From JAUVUV01 sp964548275 (GTDB taxonomy: Bacteria; Gemmatimonadota; Glassbacteria; GWA2-58-10), in contig CAZJQI010000018.1 in the NCBI GenBank assembly GCA_964548275.1, positions 6,927 to 70,926 of the forward strand: a stretch of 64,000 bases of DNA, in the 5' to 3' direction. The notes below the pieces were generated by a model. It saw nothing but the letters and a program-made list of their open reading frames with translations. It was not told the DNA's origin and did not search any database. Shown piece by piece: positions 15,547 through 25,136 of the stretch. How positions within the stretch are numbered: position 1 is the first letter of the stretch; each line of letters starts with the position of its first letter. The translations under genes were made by a program, and so were the position numbers.

Positions 15547-18117
15547 ATGGCTCGTCTGGCTCAAATGATCGCAGCAACCGCCGCCCGGTATCGCGACAAA
15601 GCCGCATTTATCGATTATTCCTCCCCAGGCGTGAAAGAGGTCACTTTCGGCGGTATCTGGTCAGGAGCCTGCCGTCTGGCCGAAAAACTTGCTCTAACTG
15701 AATTTCCGACAGGCTCCATAGTTGTGCTCTCCGGTGCCAACAGCCCTGAGTGGGCCTCCGCCTGCCTCGGGATCCACCTGGCAGGGCAAACCGTCACCCC
15801 TATCGATCCTGAAATCTCAGACGAGGAACTCGGTAACATTCTCTCGATTCTCGAACCAGCGGCCGCAGTCTGTGACAGCAAGCTCTCAACTCGATTCGAA
15901 AACAGCGTTCCCCTGGTAATAGAACTCCAATCCCTTGACCTGAGTCCTGCTGAAATAAGCTTTGAAGCAAAGCCGGTCAGGGGGGATCAGCCGGTTTCGA
16001 TAATCTTTACCTCGGGTTCGACAAGCAGACCGAAAGGAGTAATGCTCAGCGAGAAGAACTTTATACACAATGTCGAGACGCTGGCTTCTACCAGAGGATT
16101 GATCAGTGCGGCCGATCGTATGCTCAACCTTCTGCCCCTTCACCACGTTTATCCGTTCACCACTACACTGCTCACTCCGCTCTGTGTCGGGGCAACAGTG
16201 ATCTATCCCCGCTCGTTCAAGGGCTCCGATATTATGGAGGCGGCCCGCCAGCAGCGGGCCACGATCATAGTTGTCGTTCCCCGGGTACTCCAGGCGATGC
16301 ATGATAGAATACTCTCTACCGTCAAGAAAGAGAATTTTTTCAAGCAGGCTGTTTTCAGGCTGCTGCTCAAGCTCGGGAGCCTGGGAATAGAGAGAGGGTT
16401 TCGCCCGGGGCGGTTTTTGATACGGAAAGTGCACCTGAACCTTCCCGCCCTCCGGTTCTTCGCCTGCGGAGGGGCACGGCTGGATTCCCTTATCCACCGC
16501 GATCTGGCAACGCTGGGTTTCAGAATCCTCGAGGCTTACGGCCTGAGTGAGACAGCACCGATTGCAACTATCAATTCGCTGCGCAAACCTGTTTTCGGGT
16601 CGGTGGGAAAGCCGGCTCCAGGTGTGGAAATCAAGTTCGAGCAAACAGACCCGGCCCTGGATGAAAAAGAGGTGCTGGTTCGCGGGCCTAACGTGATGCT
16701 TGGCTACTGGCGCCTCCCGGAAGTCAACGAGCAGGCGTTCCTCGAGGGCTGGTTCCGCACCGGGGATCTGGGCTATCTGGACGGCAAGGGAAATCTTTAC
16801 CTGTGCGGAAGGTCAAAGGAGATGATCGTTCTGCCCTCAGGGAAAAACATCTATCCGGAAGGACTGGAGAAAGTTTACTCGCGCGGCAGCCTGATCGAAG
16901 AGATTTGTATCTGCTTGAGGCCCGACCGAAAAGGCGAACATCTGGCAGCAGTGGTCGTTCCGGATCGCGAGGAAATTCAGCGGAGAAAGATCTCGCGCAT
17001 CTACGAGGAAATCAAGTTCGAGATCGAAAATCTCTCTGTCGGGCTTCCCTCCTACCAGCGGATTAACGAAATCCTCCTGTTCAAGGACCCGTTGCCCAGG
17101 ACACGGCTGGGTAAACTGAAACGCTATGCGATCATGGAAACCCTGGAAGCCGAAAGCAAGAAAGTCGCTCCAGCAACCCAGACATTCGGCCAGGAGCAGG
17201 AACCGCAGGATGAACTGCTGGTGTTTGTCAAGCAGAAACTGCGTCTGGACAGAAACGTTACAGGAAGAGAAAATCTCGAACTCGACCTCGGTCTGGACTC
17301 CATTGCCAAGCTTGATTTCCTCTCTGATTTCGAAACCCGATTCGGCGCGGCTCTCACTGATGAGCAGGCCAGCGTCGTGCTCACTGTAGATGACCTTCGT
17401 CCGTTTCTGAAGGCAGCAGAGGCGGGCGCAACGCAAGAGGAGGGTTTGAGAAAACGGAGAATCCTCACCCCCCTGGCAGAGCTGGTGGACCTTAAAGAGG
17501 GAGCCTGGGGTCAGCTTTTACGATTGGTGTTCCGATTCAAGTTCAAGCTGATTTTCCGCCTGCTGTTCGGTGCCCGTATCACCGGAATCGAGAATCTTCC
17601 CTGTGAGGGTGCTTATATTATCGCGCCGAATCACGTTTCCTATATCGACGCCCTGCTGATCCACGCGCTGGTTCCCAGGAATGTGAGCAAGCGCCTCTTT
17701 TCTTTGGCAATAGCCGGCATTTTCAACCGTTTTCCTTTTGCGCAGATCAGCTACCGTGCACGGGTGATCAAGACCGGCACAGTCGAAACCACTGCCAAGT
17801 CTCTTCATTACGCAGAACAGATCCTCAAGTTAGGTTATCCGCTCATTCTTTTCCCTGAGGGCAAGCGCTCGATCGACGGCAAAGTGGACGAGCCAAAACT
17901 CGGTGCAGCCTTACTGGCTCTCAAGTGCAGGGTGCCGCTCGTTCCCGTACACCTGCGGGGCATGGAAAAAATTCTTTCTCGGATGCACCCTGGAATAAAC
18001 CTCGGCCCTCTGGAAGCCGAAATTCTTCCCCCCATTCCTCCGGAGGGCACCGAAGAAAAAATTCTAGGCCGCTGGCTGAAAACTATCCGGGAAAGGGAGC
18101 TGCGCCATGCAACTTGA
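15547..18117 (+). CDS. Acyl-ACP synthetase / acyl carrier / PlsC acyltransferase fusion
   Basis: Three modules in 856 residues. Residues 1-~545 are an AMP-forming acyl synthetase, with the P-loop SIIFTSGSTSRPKG (151-164), AYGLSETAP and GWFRTGDLGYLD. Residues ~555-625 are an acyl-carrier domain, with LGLDSIAKL carrying the phosphopantetheine Ser585. Residues ~660-856 are a PlsC-type acyltransferase with the HX4D motif NHVSYID (His696, Asp701) and FPEG (769-772). The enzyme would activate a fatty acid, load it on its own carrier and pass it to a lysophospholipid. Escherichia coli Aas does this with the reverse domain order and no carrier. AGGAGG precedes the ATG. It overlaps the downstream transporter by 11 bases. 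Confidence 0.88.
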   Translation: MARLAQMIAATAARYRDKAAFIDYSSPGVKEVTFGGIWSGACRLAEKLALTEFPTGSIVVLSGANSPEWASACLGIHLAGQTVTPIDPEISDEELGNILSILEPAAAVCDSKLSTRFENSVPLVIELQSLDLSPAEISFEAKPVRGDQPVSIIFTSGSTSRPKGVMLSEKNFIHNVETLASTRGLISAADRMLNLLPLHHVYPFTTTLLTPLCVGATVIYPRSFKGSDIMEAARQQRATIIVVVPRVLQAMHDRILSTVKKENFFKQAVFRLLLKLGSLGIERGFRPGRFLIRKVHLNLPALRFFACGGARLDSLIHRDLATLGFRILEAYGLSETAPIATINSLRKPVFGSVGKPAPGVEIKFEQTDPALDEKEVLVRGPNVMLGYWRLPEVNEQAFLEGWFRTGDLGYLDGKGNLYLCGRSKEMIVLPSGKNIYPEGLEKVYSRGSLIEEICICLRPDRKGEHLAAVVVPDREEIQRRKISRIYEEIKFEIENLSVGLPSYQRINEILLFKDPLPRTRLGKLKRYAIMETLEAESKKVAPATQTFGQEQEPQDELLVFVKQKLRLDRNVTGRENLELDLGLDSIAKLDFLSDFETRFGAALTDEQASVVLTVDDLRPFLKAAEAGATQEEGLRKRRILTPLAELVDLKEGAWGQLLRLVFRFKFKLIFRLLFGARITGIENLPCEGAYIIAPNHVSYIDALLIHALVPRNVSKRLFSLAIAGIFNRFPFAQISYRARVIKTGTVETTAKSLHYAEQILKLGYPLILFPEGKRSIDGKVDEPKLGAALLALKCRVPLVPVHLRGMEKILSRMHPGINLGPLEAEILPPIPPEGTEEKILGRWLKTIRERELRHAT

Positions 18118-19408
18118 CAGCCGCAAAGCCATCCTCGGATGGAGCATCTATGACTGGGCCAACTCTGCCTTTGCCACTACAGTAATGGCCGTATTCTTTC
18201 CCGTTTTTCTGGAGGAATTCTGGAGCCCAGGAGTAAAACAAACGGTAACTACAGCCAGATTGGGTATGGCAAATTCTATTGCGAGTCTTATTGTGGCTTT
18301 GCTTGCCCCACTTCTGGGGGCCATTGCGGACAAAGGAACGGCAAAAAAGAAATTCCTGATGTTTTTTGCCTATATGGGTCTGGTGATGACCTCCGCTCTT
18401 TACCTGGTTTCAAAGGGCAACTGGCCCATGGCTATCATCCTGTATATCTTCGCCTGCATCGGCTTTTCAGGCGGAAATATCTTCTATGACTCATTGCTCA
18501 CAGGCGTCGCCTCCGAAAAGAAGCGGGATTTTGTTTCTGCATTGGGTTATTCCCTGGGCTATCTGGGCGGTGGCCTTCTTTTCGCGTTAAATGTCTGGAT
18601 GGTTCTCAGTCATGAAACATTCGGTTTCTCAAGCGATACAGAGGCTGTGAAGTTTGCATTTCTCTGTGTTGGTATCTGGTGGGCGGTATTTTCGGTTCCG
18701 ATCTTTCTGTTTGTCAAGGAACCAAGGTACGGAGAGGCTAAATCCGGCCTGAAAATGGTGAAAGCGGGTTATACCCAATTTAAGGAGACTTTTCAAGAGA
18801 TTCACCATCTGAAAACAGTCTTTCTTTTCCTTGTCGCCTACTGGCTGTATATCGATGGTGTGGATACAGTGGTACGTATGGCAGTAAGGTACGGCCAATC
18901 GATTGGCTTTGACCGGAATCCTTTAATTGTTGCGCTGCTTATCACTCAGTTCGTCGGTTTCCCCTGTGCCCTAGGTTTCGGCTATCTCGCTGGTAGAATC
19001 GGTGCCAAGCGCGCCATTTTTATCGGCATTGCAGCTTACGTATTCGTTTGTATATGGGCTGCTTTCATGCAAAGTGTGAAAGAATTCTACATCCTGGCTG
19101 TTATTGTCGGGATGTTTCAAGGGGGAATCCAGGCACTGAGCCGCTCGTTCTATGCGAAAATAATTCCTGAAAACAAATCAGCCGAGTATTTCGGCTTCTA
19201 CAATATGCTCGGCAAATTCGCCGCCGTAATCGGTCCTGTTCTAATAGGCGGGGTAGGCATGCTTGTGACAACTATAGGTTACTCTGAAGATTTCGCCTTA
19301 AGAGTCAGCATTACATCTATTGTGATCCTTTTTATCGCTGGCGGAATTTTATTCTATTTTGTGGATGAAGCCAAAGGCAGAGAAGAGGTCAAATACCTGT
19401 CCGGATAG
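18107..19408 (+). CDS. MFS transporter, UMF1/Atg22-like
   Basis: Inner-membrane permease of 433 residues with about 12 hydrophobic segments. The N-terminus (LGWSIYDWANSAFATTVMAV) is the hallmark of the UMF1 (Atg22-like) branch of the major facilitator superfamily; GAIADKG and a later GGIQALSRS motif support it. Its start lies inside the 3' end of the acyltransferase fusion, so translation is probably coupled. By analogy with lplT-aas, the pair may flip and re-acylate lysophospholipids. The substrate is an inference from context only. Confidence 0.85.
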   Translation: MQLDSRKAILGWSIYDWANSAFATTVMAVFFPVFLEEFWSPGVKQTVTTARLGMANSIASLIVALLAPLLGAIADKGTAKKKFLMFFAYMGLVMTSALYLVSKGNWPMAIILYIFACIGFSGGNIFYDSLLTGVASEKKRDFVSALGYSLGYLGGGLLFALNVWMVLSHETFGFSSDTEAVKFAFLCVGIWWAVFSVPIFLFVKEPRYGEAKSGLKMVKAGYTQFKETFQEIHHLKTVFLFLVAYWLYIDGVDTVVRMAVRYGQSIGFDRNPLIVALLITQFVGFPCALGFGYLAGRIGAKRAIFIGIAAYVFVCIWAAFMQSVKEFYILAVIVGMFQGGIQALSRSFYAKIIPENKSAEYFGFYNMLGKFAAVIGPVLIGGVGMLVTTIGYSEDFALRVSITSIVILFIAGGILFYFVDEAKGREEVKYLSG

Positions 19409-19660
19409 TAAGAATTCGCTTTTCATGAGAGCAGACCTAGGTGGGAAATGCGTCCTTCGCCTCTGGTGAACTAAACATTTCAGATTTAAAAGACCGGTTT
19501 TATCTTCCAGCTACAGATTACTCCTGGTCCTGTAAAATAGAGCTTAGCTTACGGTTTTTAGCAACTCCTGACGGAAGTACTTTCAACAGCCGGTTTCATT
19601 GAACGTATTTAACAAAACAATCACGTCCATATTAACAGCAATCCTCACGAGGGCCCTGCA

Positions 19661-21067
19661 ATGAAAAGCAAAGAGAACATGAATCGCCGTGATTTCTTTT
19701 GTCTGAGCACAGCCGGAGTTGTGGCCGCCGGGAGTATCCTGTCAAACTGCAAAGCTTTCGCTGCCGGGAAAAAGCCAAATTTCATTATTTTCTACACCGA
19801 TGATCAGGGAATCGGAGACCTGAGCTGTTTCGGGGCCACTGATTTCGAGACTCCGAATATCGACGCCCTGGCAGCCAGCGGGGTGCGATTCACCAACTGG
19901 TACAGCGCCTCACCGGTCTGCTCCCCATCGCGGGCGGCACTGCTCACCGGACGCTACCCGCAGCGCACCGGTGTGAGCCGTATCCTTCGGGCAAACCGCA
20001 ACTCCCCGGGCCTTTACGAGGATGAAATCACTATCGCCACCGCACTCAAGGGCCTCGGTTACCGCACCGGTGTTTTCGGCAAATGGCATCTCGGCTCTGC
20101 GAGTGAATCGCGGCCCAACTCCCAGGGGTTCGATGATTACTACGGGTTCCTGGCCGGCTGTATCGACTACTACTCGCATATCATGTACTGGGAAATGGGT
20201 GCCGGGATCTACCCTGTGCACGATCTGTGGAAAAATAACGAGGAGATCTGGGAAAACGGGACTTATTTCACTGATATTATCACCCGCGAGTCCAAGCGCT
20301 TTATTCGGGAAAACAGCACGAAGCCGTTTTTCATGTATGTGGCTTACAATTCTCCACACTATCCGATGCACGCTCCAAAGGAGTATTTCGAGCGTTTCAA
20401 GCACCTCGAATGGCACCGGAGGCAGCAGGCCGCAATGGTCTCCACTGTGGATGACAGTATCGGTGAGATCATGGCAGTGCTGAAAGAGAAGGACCTGCTG
20501 GAGAATACGGTTATCTTTTTCCAGAGCGACAACGGTGCCACGATCGAAAAGCGCTGCCTTCACAATGATTCCGGCCAGTTTTATCACGGCGGCAGCAACG
20601 ATCTCTACCGGGGCTGGAAAGGGGGGCTCTACGACGGCGGGATCCACATGCCGGCAATTCTGAGCTTGCCTGGCACAATCCCGGCCGGCACAACCTGCAA
20701 CCAACTCGGCGGGGCGATAGATATCCTGCCCACTTTCCTGGGCATCGCGGGTGCGCAGGTGCCCAAAGACAGGATTATCGACGGCTGCGACATCCTTCCA
20801 GCCGCGCTGGGCAAAGCGAAAACCCCGCATGAGAGTATGTTCTGGGAGTACGGAGACCAACTCGCTGTGCGGGAGGGCATATGGAAACTGACTCTCAATG
20901 GCAAGGAAAGTTTCGAGAAGGACGAATCCCTGCCTGAGGTGTTTTTGGCCGACCTGTCTGCCGATCCTGATGAAAAGCACAACCTTGCCGAGTCGAAACC
21001 GGAACTTGCAAAGCGCCTGAGCGAGCTGTGCCGCAAATGGTATGATGATGTAAAAACGAGGAGGTAA
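19661..21067 (+). CDS. Tat-exported sulfatase 1
   Basis: Alkaline-phosphatase-superfamily sulfatase, 468 residues. A twin-arginine leader (MNRRDFF, then a hydrophobic stretch to ~35) predicts export of the folded protein. The metal site starts at YTDDQGIGD (Asp47, Asp48). The formylglycine motif is CSPSR with Cys87, so it is a Cys-type sulfatase that needs a maturase. FGKWHLG and FFQSDNG complete the core. GAGGG lies seven bases before ATG 19661. The next sulfatase begins four bases after its stop. The substrate cannot be read from sequence. Confidence 0.93.
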   Translation: MKSKENMNRRDFFCLSTAGVVAAGSILSNCKAFAAGKKPNFIIFYTDDQGIGDLSCFGATDFETPNIDALAASGVRFTNWYSASPVCSPSRAALLTGRYPQRTGVSRILRANRNSPGLYEDEITIATALKGLGYRTGVFGKWHLGSASESRPNSQGFDDYYGFLAGCIDYYSHIMYWEMGAGIYPVHDLWKNNEEIWENGTYFTDIITRESKRFIRENSTKPFFMYVAYNSPHYPMHAPKEYFERFKHLEWHRRQQAAMVSTVDDSIGEIMAVLKEKDLLENTVIFFQSDNGATIEKRCLHNDSGQFYHGGSNDLYRGWKGGLYDGGIHMPAILSLPGTIPAGTTCNQLGGAIDILPTFLGIAGAQVPKDRIIDGCDILPAALGKAKTPHESMFWEYGDQLAVREGIWKLTLNGKESFEKDESLPEVFLADLSADPDEKHNLAESKPELAKRLSELCRKWYDDVKTRR

Positions 21068-21070
21068 GTT

Positions 21071-22510
21071 ATGGGCCTCGGTCCCCAGATCAGCCGCCGC
21101 GACTTCATCGGGCGGTTGGGCGGCAGCGCTGCAAGCGCTGCGCTGGCCGCAGCCGCGGCCTGCAGCGGGAAATCCGACAGGATTTCACGCCCGCCCAACC
21201 TCGTGCTGGTCATGGCCGATGACCTGGGCTGGGGTGATACAGGCTACAACGGCCATCCCCTCATTCAGACACCCATTCTCGACGAGATGGCAGCCAGCGG
21301 AGTCCAGTTCAACAGGTTTTATTCCGCTGCGCCGGTATGCTCCCCCACGCGGGGCAGTTGTCTCACCGGCCGTCACCCGTACCGCTATGGGGTTTTCAGC
21401 GCAAATATCGGCCATATGCCGCCCGAGGAGATCAACCTGGCTGAGGCTCTCAAGACTCAGGGCTACACTACCGGGCATTTCGGCAAGTGGCACCTGGGAA
21501 CCATGACAAAGACAATTGTGGAAAGCAACCGGGGCGGCCGCCCGGAGCACGTACAGCATTACTCACCGCCCTGGCTCAACGGCTTCGACGAGTGTTTCTC
21601 CACCGAGGCCAAGGTGCCGACCTGGGACCCGATGAAACACCCCGAAACCGGTGAAACTTATGGCACCTGGTACTGGAAAAAGGACGGCACGCGGGAAACC
21701 GAAAACCTGGAAGGGGATGATTCGCGCGTGATCATGGACCGGGTTATCCCGTTTGTCCGGAATGCAGCCAGCCGCGGAAAGCCTTTCCTGGCGGTGGTCT
21801 GGTTCCACACGCCCCACCTTCCGATAGTGGCAGGTCCGGAATACAGAAAGCTCTACGCTGAGCTGGAGGAGCCGCTGCAGAACTATTACGGCTGTATCAC
21901 CGCCATGGATGAGCAACTGGGCCGCCTGCGCAAGGAACTGCGAGCTCTCGGCGTGGCCGAGAACACCCTGGTCACTTTCTGCAGCGATAACGGCCCCGAG
22001 GGCACATCCGGCATGCCTTTCCCGCACGGCGGTTACGGCTCAGCCGGACCTTTTCGCGGCCGCAAGCGGGATCTCTGGGAGGGCGGAGTTCGTGTGCCTG
22101 GCCTTCTCGAATGGCCGGGTAAAATCAAGCAACCTCTTACGCTTGATATGCCTTGCTGCACCTCGGACTATTATCCCACCGTGCTGGATATCCTTGGTCT
22201 CGAGATCAAGGGCCAGCCGCAGCCTCTTGACGGGATAAGCCTGCTGCCCGCAATCGAGGGCCGGATGCGTGAACGCCCGGAGCCGATAGCGTTCGAGTTC
22301 AGGGACAGGATGGCCCTGATCGGCAACCGCTACAAGCTGATCCGCCCTGGAAAGATCGAGGCCTGGATGCTGTTCGACATTCTCGAAGACCCCGGCGAGA
22401 CCACAGACCTTGCGGCTGAGAAACCGGAAATTGTCCGTAAAATGAAAGAAGTTCTTCTTGCCTGGCAGGAATCTTGTAATGGGAGCCGGGAGGGGAAGGA
22501 TTACCGGTAG
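21071..22510 (+). CDS. Tat-exported sulfatase 2
   Basis: 479-residue sulfatase with twin-arginine leader (SRRDFIGRLGG) and an Ala-rich segment ending AAACSGK, which could be a Tat lipoprotein site. The core shows VMADDLGWGD, CSPTR with formylglycine Cys90, and FGKWHLG and FCSDNGPEG. It follows sulfatase 1 with a three-base gap and is probably co-transcribed. Bases 21109-21208, the leader and first strand, are nearly identical to 23761-23860 of sulfatase 3, although the two enzymes differ strongly afterwards. Confidence 0.93.
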   Translation: MGLGPQISRRDFIGRLGGSAASAALAAAAACSGKSDRISRPPNLVLVMADDLGWGDTGYNGHPLIQTPILDEMAASGVQFNRFYSAAPVCSPTRGSCLTGRHPYRYGVFSANIGHMPPEEINLAEALKTQGYTTGHFGKWHLGTMTKTIVESNRGGRPEHVQHYSPPWLNGFDECFSTEAKVPTWDPMKHPETGETYGTWYWKKDGTRETENLEGDDSRVIMDRVIPFVRNAASRGKPFLAVVWFHTPHLPIVAGPEYRKLYAELEEPLQNYYGCITAMDEQLGRLRKELRALGVAENTLVTFCSDNGPEGTSGMPFPHGGYGSAGPFRGRKRDLWEGGVRVPGLLEWPGKIKQPLTLDMPCCTSDYYPTVLDILGLEIKGQPQPLDGISLLPAIEGRMRERPEPIAFEFRDRMALIGNRYKLIRPGKIEAWMLFDILEDPGETTDLAAEKPEIVRKMKEVLLAWQESCNGSREGKDYR

Positions 22511-22543
22511 TCATGGTGAGGCACCACATGCCTTGCCTAACGG

Positions 22544-22670
22544 AATCACGGATTACACAGATGTTGCACGGATCACACGGTTCCCTCCACCCACCCATCA
22601 AATTTTGGGGGGTGGGATACGGGACATCCATGAGATCAAATGTTTTATCCGTGCTATCCGTGATCCAGAA
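22544..22670. repeat. ~127-bp dispersed repeat, copy 1
   Basis: It begins AATCACGGATTACACAGATG and ends TCCGTGCTATCCGTGATCC; the two ends are related inverted repeats built on ATCACGGAT/ATCCGTGAT. It shares both ends and a 40-base right part with 23520-23645, while the middle differs. It lies in the gap between sulfatase 2 and the Bax-inhibitor-like gene. No coding capacity is seen. Confidence 0.8.
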
Positions 22671-22771
22671 CTCAGACGGTCACGGAATGCCGTGAACTTG
22701 GGGATTTAACTTAATTTCATTGCAAACCCCTAAGCATTTTAATCATAACCTCCAACTGAAAGGGCACTATC

Positions 22772-23521
22772 ATGATGAGAACGGCCAACCCCGCGCTCAA
22801 TGCCAAAACATTCACCGGCCTGGCCCGGCCCGTGGACACCACGCGGGTAATGACTGTCCAGGGAACGGTGAACAAGACAGCGCTGATGCTGGTGATCCTG
22901 CTCGCAGCGGCTTCTTTCACCTGGGGCAAGTTTTTTGAGACCGGCAACCCTGCGGCGGTCTCATCGTGGATTCTGGTAGGACTGTTCGGCGGGTTTGTGG
23001 TTGCCCTGGTAACTGTGTTTAAAAAAGTGTGGTCTCCCTTGACAGCGCCGATCTATGCTCTTCTCGAGGGACTTTTTCTCGGCGGGCTTTCGGCAGTGTT
23101 CGAGGCGCGGTTCCCGGGAATAGTGATCCAGGCCGTGGCGCTCACTTTCGGCACCCTGTTCGCCCTTCTGGTGGCCTACAGGTCCGGCCTGATCAAGGTC
23201 ACAGAGAATTTCAAGCTCGGGGTGTTCGCTGCAACCGGAGGAATCGCCCTGGTTTACATGGCAACACTCGTTCTTGGCTTTTTCGGGGTACGAATGCCTT
23301 TCATCCACGACAGCGGCTTTCTCGGAATCGGGTTCAGCCTGTTCGTTGTCGTGATTGCGTCCTTGAACCTGGTGCTCGATTTCGATTTTATCGAAAACGG
23401 AGCAGCAGGCGGAGCGCCTAAATACATGGAGTGGTATGCCGCATTCGGCCTGATGGTGACCCTGATCTGGCTTTATATCGAAATCCTGCGGCTGCTTGCA
23501 AAGTTACGCAGTAGAAGGTAA
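22772..23521 (+). CDS. Bax inhibitor-1/YccA-type membrane protein
   Basis: 249 residues with an N-terminal soluble stretch of ~30 and about seven hydrophobic segments. The pattern (FTGLARP near the start, ALLEGLFLGGLSAVFE, VVIASLNLVLDFDFIE, EWYAAFGLMVTLIWLYIEILR, given here in part) fits the Bax-inhibitor-1-like/YccA family. Family members include calcium-leak channels and regulators of membrane proteolysis; a role here is unknown. Two ATG codons are adjacent at the start. The gene is bracketed by both copies of the 127-bp repeat, and its stop codon overlaps the first bases of the second copy. Confidence 0.85.
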   Translation: MMRTANPALNAKTFTGLARPVDTTRVMTVQGTVNKTALMLVILLAAASFTWGKFFETGNPAAVSSWILVGLFGGFVVALVTVFKKVWSPLTAPIYALLEGLFLGGLSAVFEARFPGIVIQAVALTFGTLFALLVAYRSGLIKVTENFKLGVFAATGGIALVYMATLVLGFFGVRMPFIHDSGFLGIGFSLFVVVIASLNLVLDFDFIENGAAGGAPKYMEWYAAFGLMVTLIWLYIEILRLLAKLRSRR

Positions 23522-23645
23522 TCACGGATTACACAGATGCTGCACGGATCACACTGGTCCCTTCCCCGCCCATCCATGTTTTTAGGCTTGGTTATGGAGC
23601 ATCCGTGAGATCAAATGTTTTATCCGTGCTATCCGTGATCCAGAA
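23520..23645. repeat. ~126-bp dispersed repeat, copy 2
   Basis: Same ends and right half as 22544-22670, in the same orientation. Its first two bases are the last two of the TAA stop of the preceding gene, so the element directly abuts the coding sequence. The middle third differs from copy 1. Confidence 0.8.
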
Positions 23646-23719
23646 AGGAGGCTTTCCTTTCATGCTGTGCCTTTACTACTGAAACACTCTTAGTCAATCA
23701 GCTCTAAAAGGATCTTGAA

Positions 23720-25084
23720 ATGCTGAAAGAATATGAAACACTAAATCGCCGCAGCTTCCTCGGGCGGTTGGGCGGCAGCGCTGCAAGCGCTGCGCTGGCC
23801 GCGGCTGCGGCCAGCTGCGGGAAATCCGACAGGATTTCACGCCCGCCCAACCTCGTGCTGATTAACGCCGATGACCTGGGAATGGGCGATATCTCCTGCT
23901 ACGGCAGCGAAATCCCCACGCCCAATATCGATTCTATCAGCCGGCAAGGTGTGCGGTTTACCGACTTCTATGTCAGCTCCCCGGTCTGCACGCCCTCGCG
24001 TTTCAGCCAGCTCACCGGCTTGGTTCCGGCACGCTCGCGCCATAAGCTGACCAGCCCGCTGATGCCAACCTCCGAAAGAGACAGTGAGCGAGGCATAGAA
24101 GCCGATGAAATTACCATTGCCGAAGTGCTTAAAAGAGAGGGTTACGCCACCGGACTTGTCGGTAAGTGGCACCTCGGCCACGGCAACAGACGTTTTTTGC
24201 CGACCAACCACGGTTTCGATTATTTCTACGGTTTCACCCCGGGCTGTATCGATTATTTCACCCACCTTTACCGTAGCGAGCCGTGTTTTTACCGCAACGT
24301 GGAGATGATTCAGGAGCAGGGCTACTCCACGGACCTCTTTACCGCTGAAGCGGTCTCTTTTATCGAACGCAATAAAAACAGGCCTTTCTATCTCAACCTG
24401 GCCCATAACGCCCCCCACTATGGCAAAGCCGACGCCCCTGATGCCGCAGCCAATGTCCTTCAGGCTCCTGATGAACTGATCGCCAAATTCAACGGCCCTG
24501 ACCACGACCGGAACGTCTATTCGGCAATGGTGGCGAGCATGGACAATGGTGCAGGCAAGGTGCTTGACACACTCGATCGTCTGAAATTGGCAGAAAACAC
24601 ACTGGTCATTTTCACCAGCGACAACGGCGGCGACCCCGATTACGGGGGCAACAACGAGCCGTACCGGGGCGAGAAAGGAACCCTTTTCGAGGGCGGTATC
24701 CGGGTTCCCTGCCTGATGCGCTGGCCCGGCGTGATACCTCCAGATGTGGTGAGCGCCCAGGTCGGTTCGCACCTGGATTTCTTCCCCACCTTCGCCGCTC
24801 TGGTTGGAACCGATATTGGTGAACGGCCACTTGACGGTCTGGATCTCTCGGGTGCATTCCGCGACCCGCAAGGCTCCGCCCTCAAGCGGACCCTTTTCTG
24901 GGATTACAACAACTGGCGTGCTGTGCGGCACGGCAATTGGAAATACCTTATAGACAGGCAAGGCGAACCCTATCTGTTCGATCTTGAAACCGATCCTTAC
25001 GAGAATGAAAACCTGGTCGAAAAAAAGCCTTCTCTGGTAGAGGAACTGGTAAAAAAACTTGATTATTTTCTCTCAAGTATCTAG
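23720..25084 (+). CDS. Tat-exported sulfatase 3
   Basis: 454-residue sulfatase. The twin-arginine leader is LNRRSFLGRLGG followed by an Ala-rich stretch and AASCGK, a possible Tat lipobox. The core has INADDLGMGD, CTPSR with formylglycine Cys90, VGKWHLG and FTSDNGGDPDYGG. The leader DNA is almost the same as that of sulfatase 2 (100-bp tract), but the catalytic parts differ, so the substrates probably differ too. It lies 53 bases ahead of an exported amidohydrolase and may share its transcript. Confidence 0.93.
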   Translation: MLKEYETLNRRSFLGRLGGSAASAALAAAAASCGKSDRISRPPNLVLINADDLGMGDISCYGSEIPTPNIDSISRQGVRFTDFYVSSPVCTPSRFSQLTGLVPARSRHKLTSPLMPTSERDSERGIEADEITIAEVLKREGYATGLVGKWHLGHGNRRFLPTNHGFDYFYGFTPGCIDYFTHLYRSEPCFYRNVEMIQEQGYSTDLFTAEAVSFIERNKNRPFYLNLAHNAPHYGKADAPDAAANVLQAPDELIAKFNGPDHDRNVYSAMVASMDNGAGKVLDTLDRLKLAENTLVIFTSDNGGDPDYGGNNEPYRGEKGTLFEGGIRVPCLMRWPGVIPPDVVSAQVGSHLDFFPTFAALVGTDIGERPLDGLDLSGAFRDPQGSALKRTLFWDYNNWRAVRHGNWKYLIDRQGEPYLFDLETDPYENENLVEKKPSLVEELVKKLDYFLSSI

Positions 25085-25136
25085 CATTGAATAAATATCC
25101 CTCAATTGTCTCATTAACACTTTCTCTGGAGGTATC

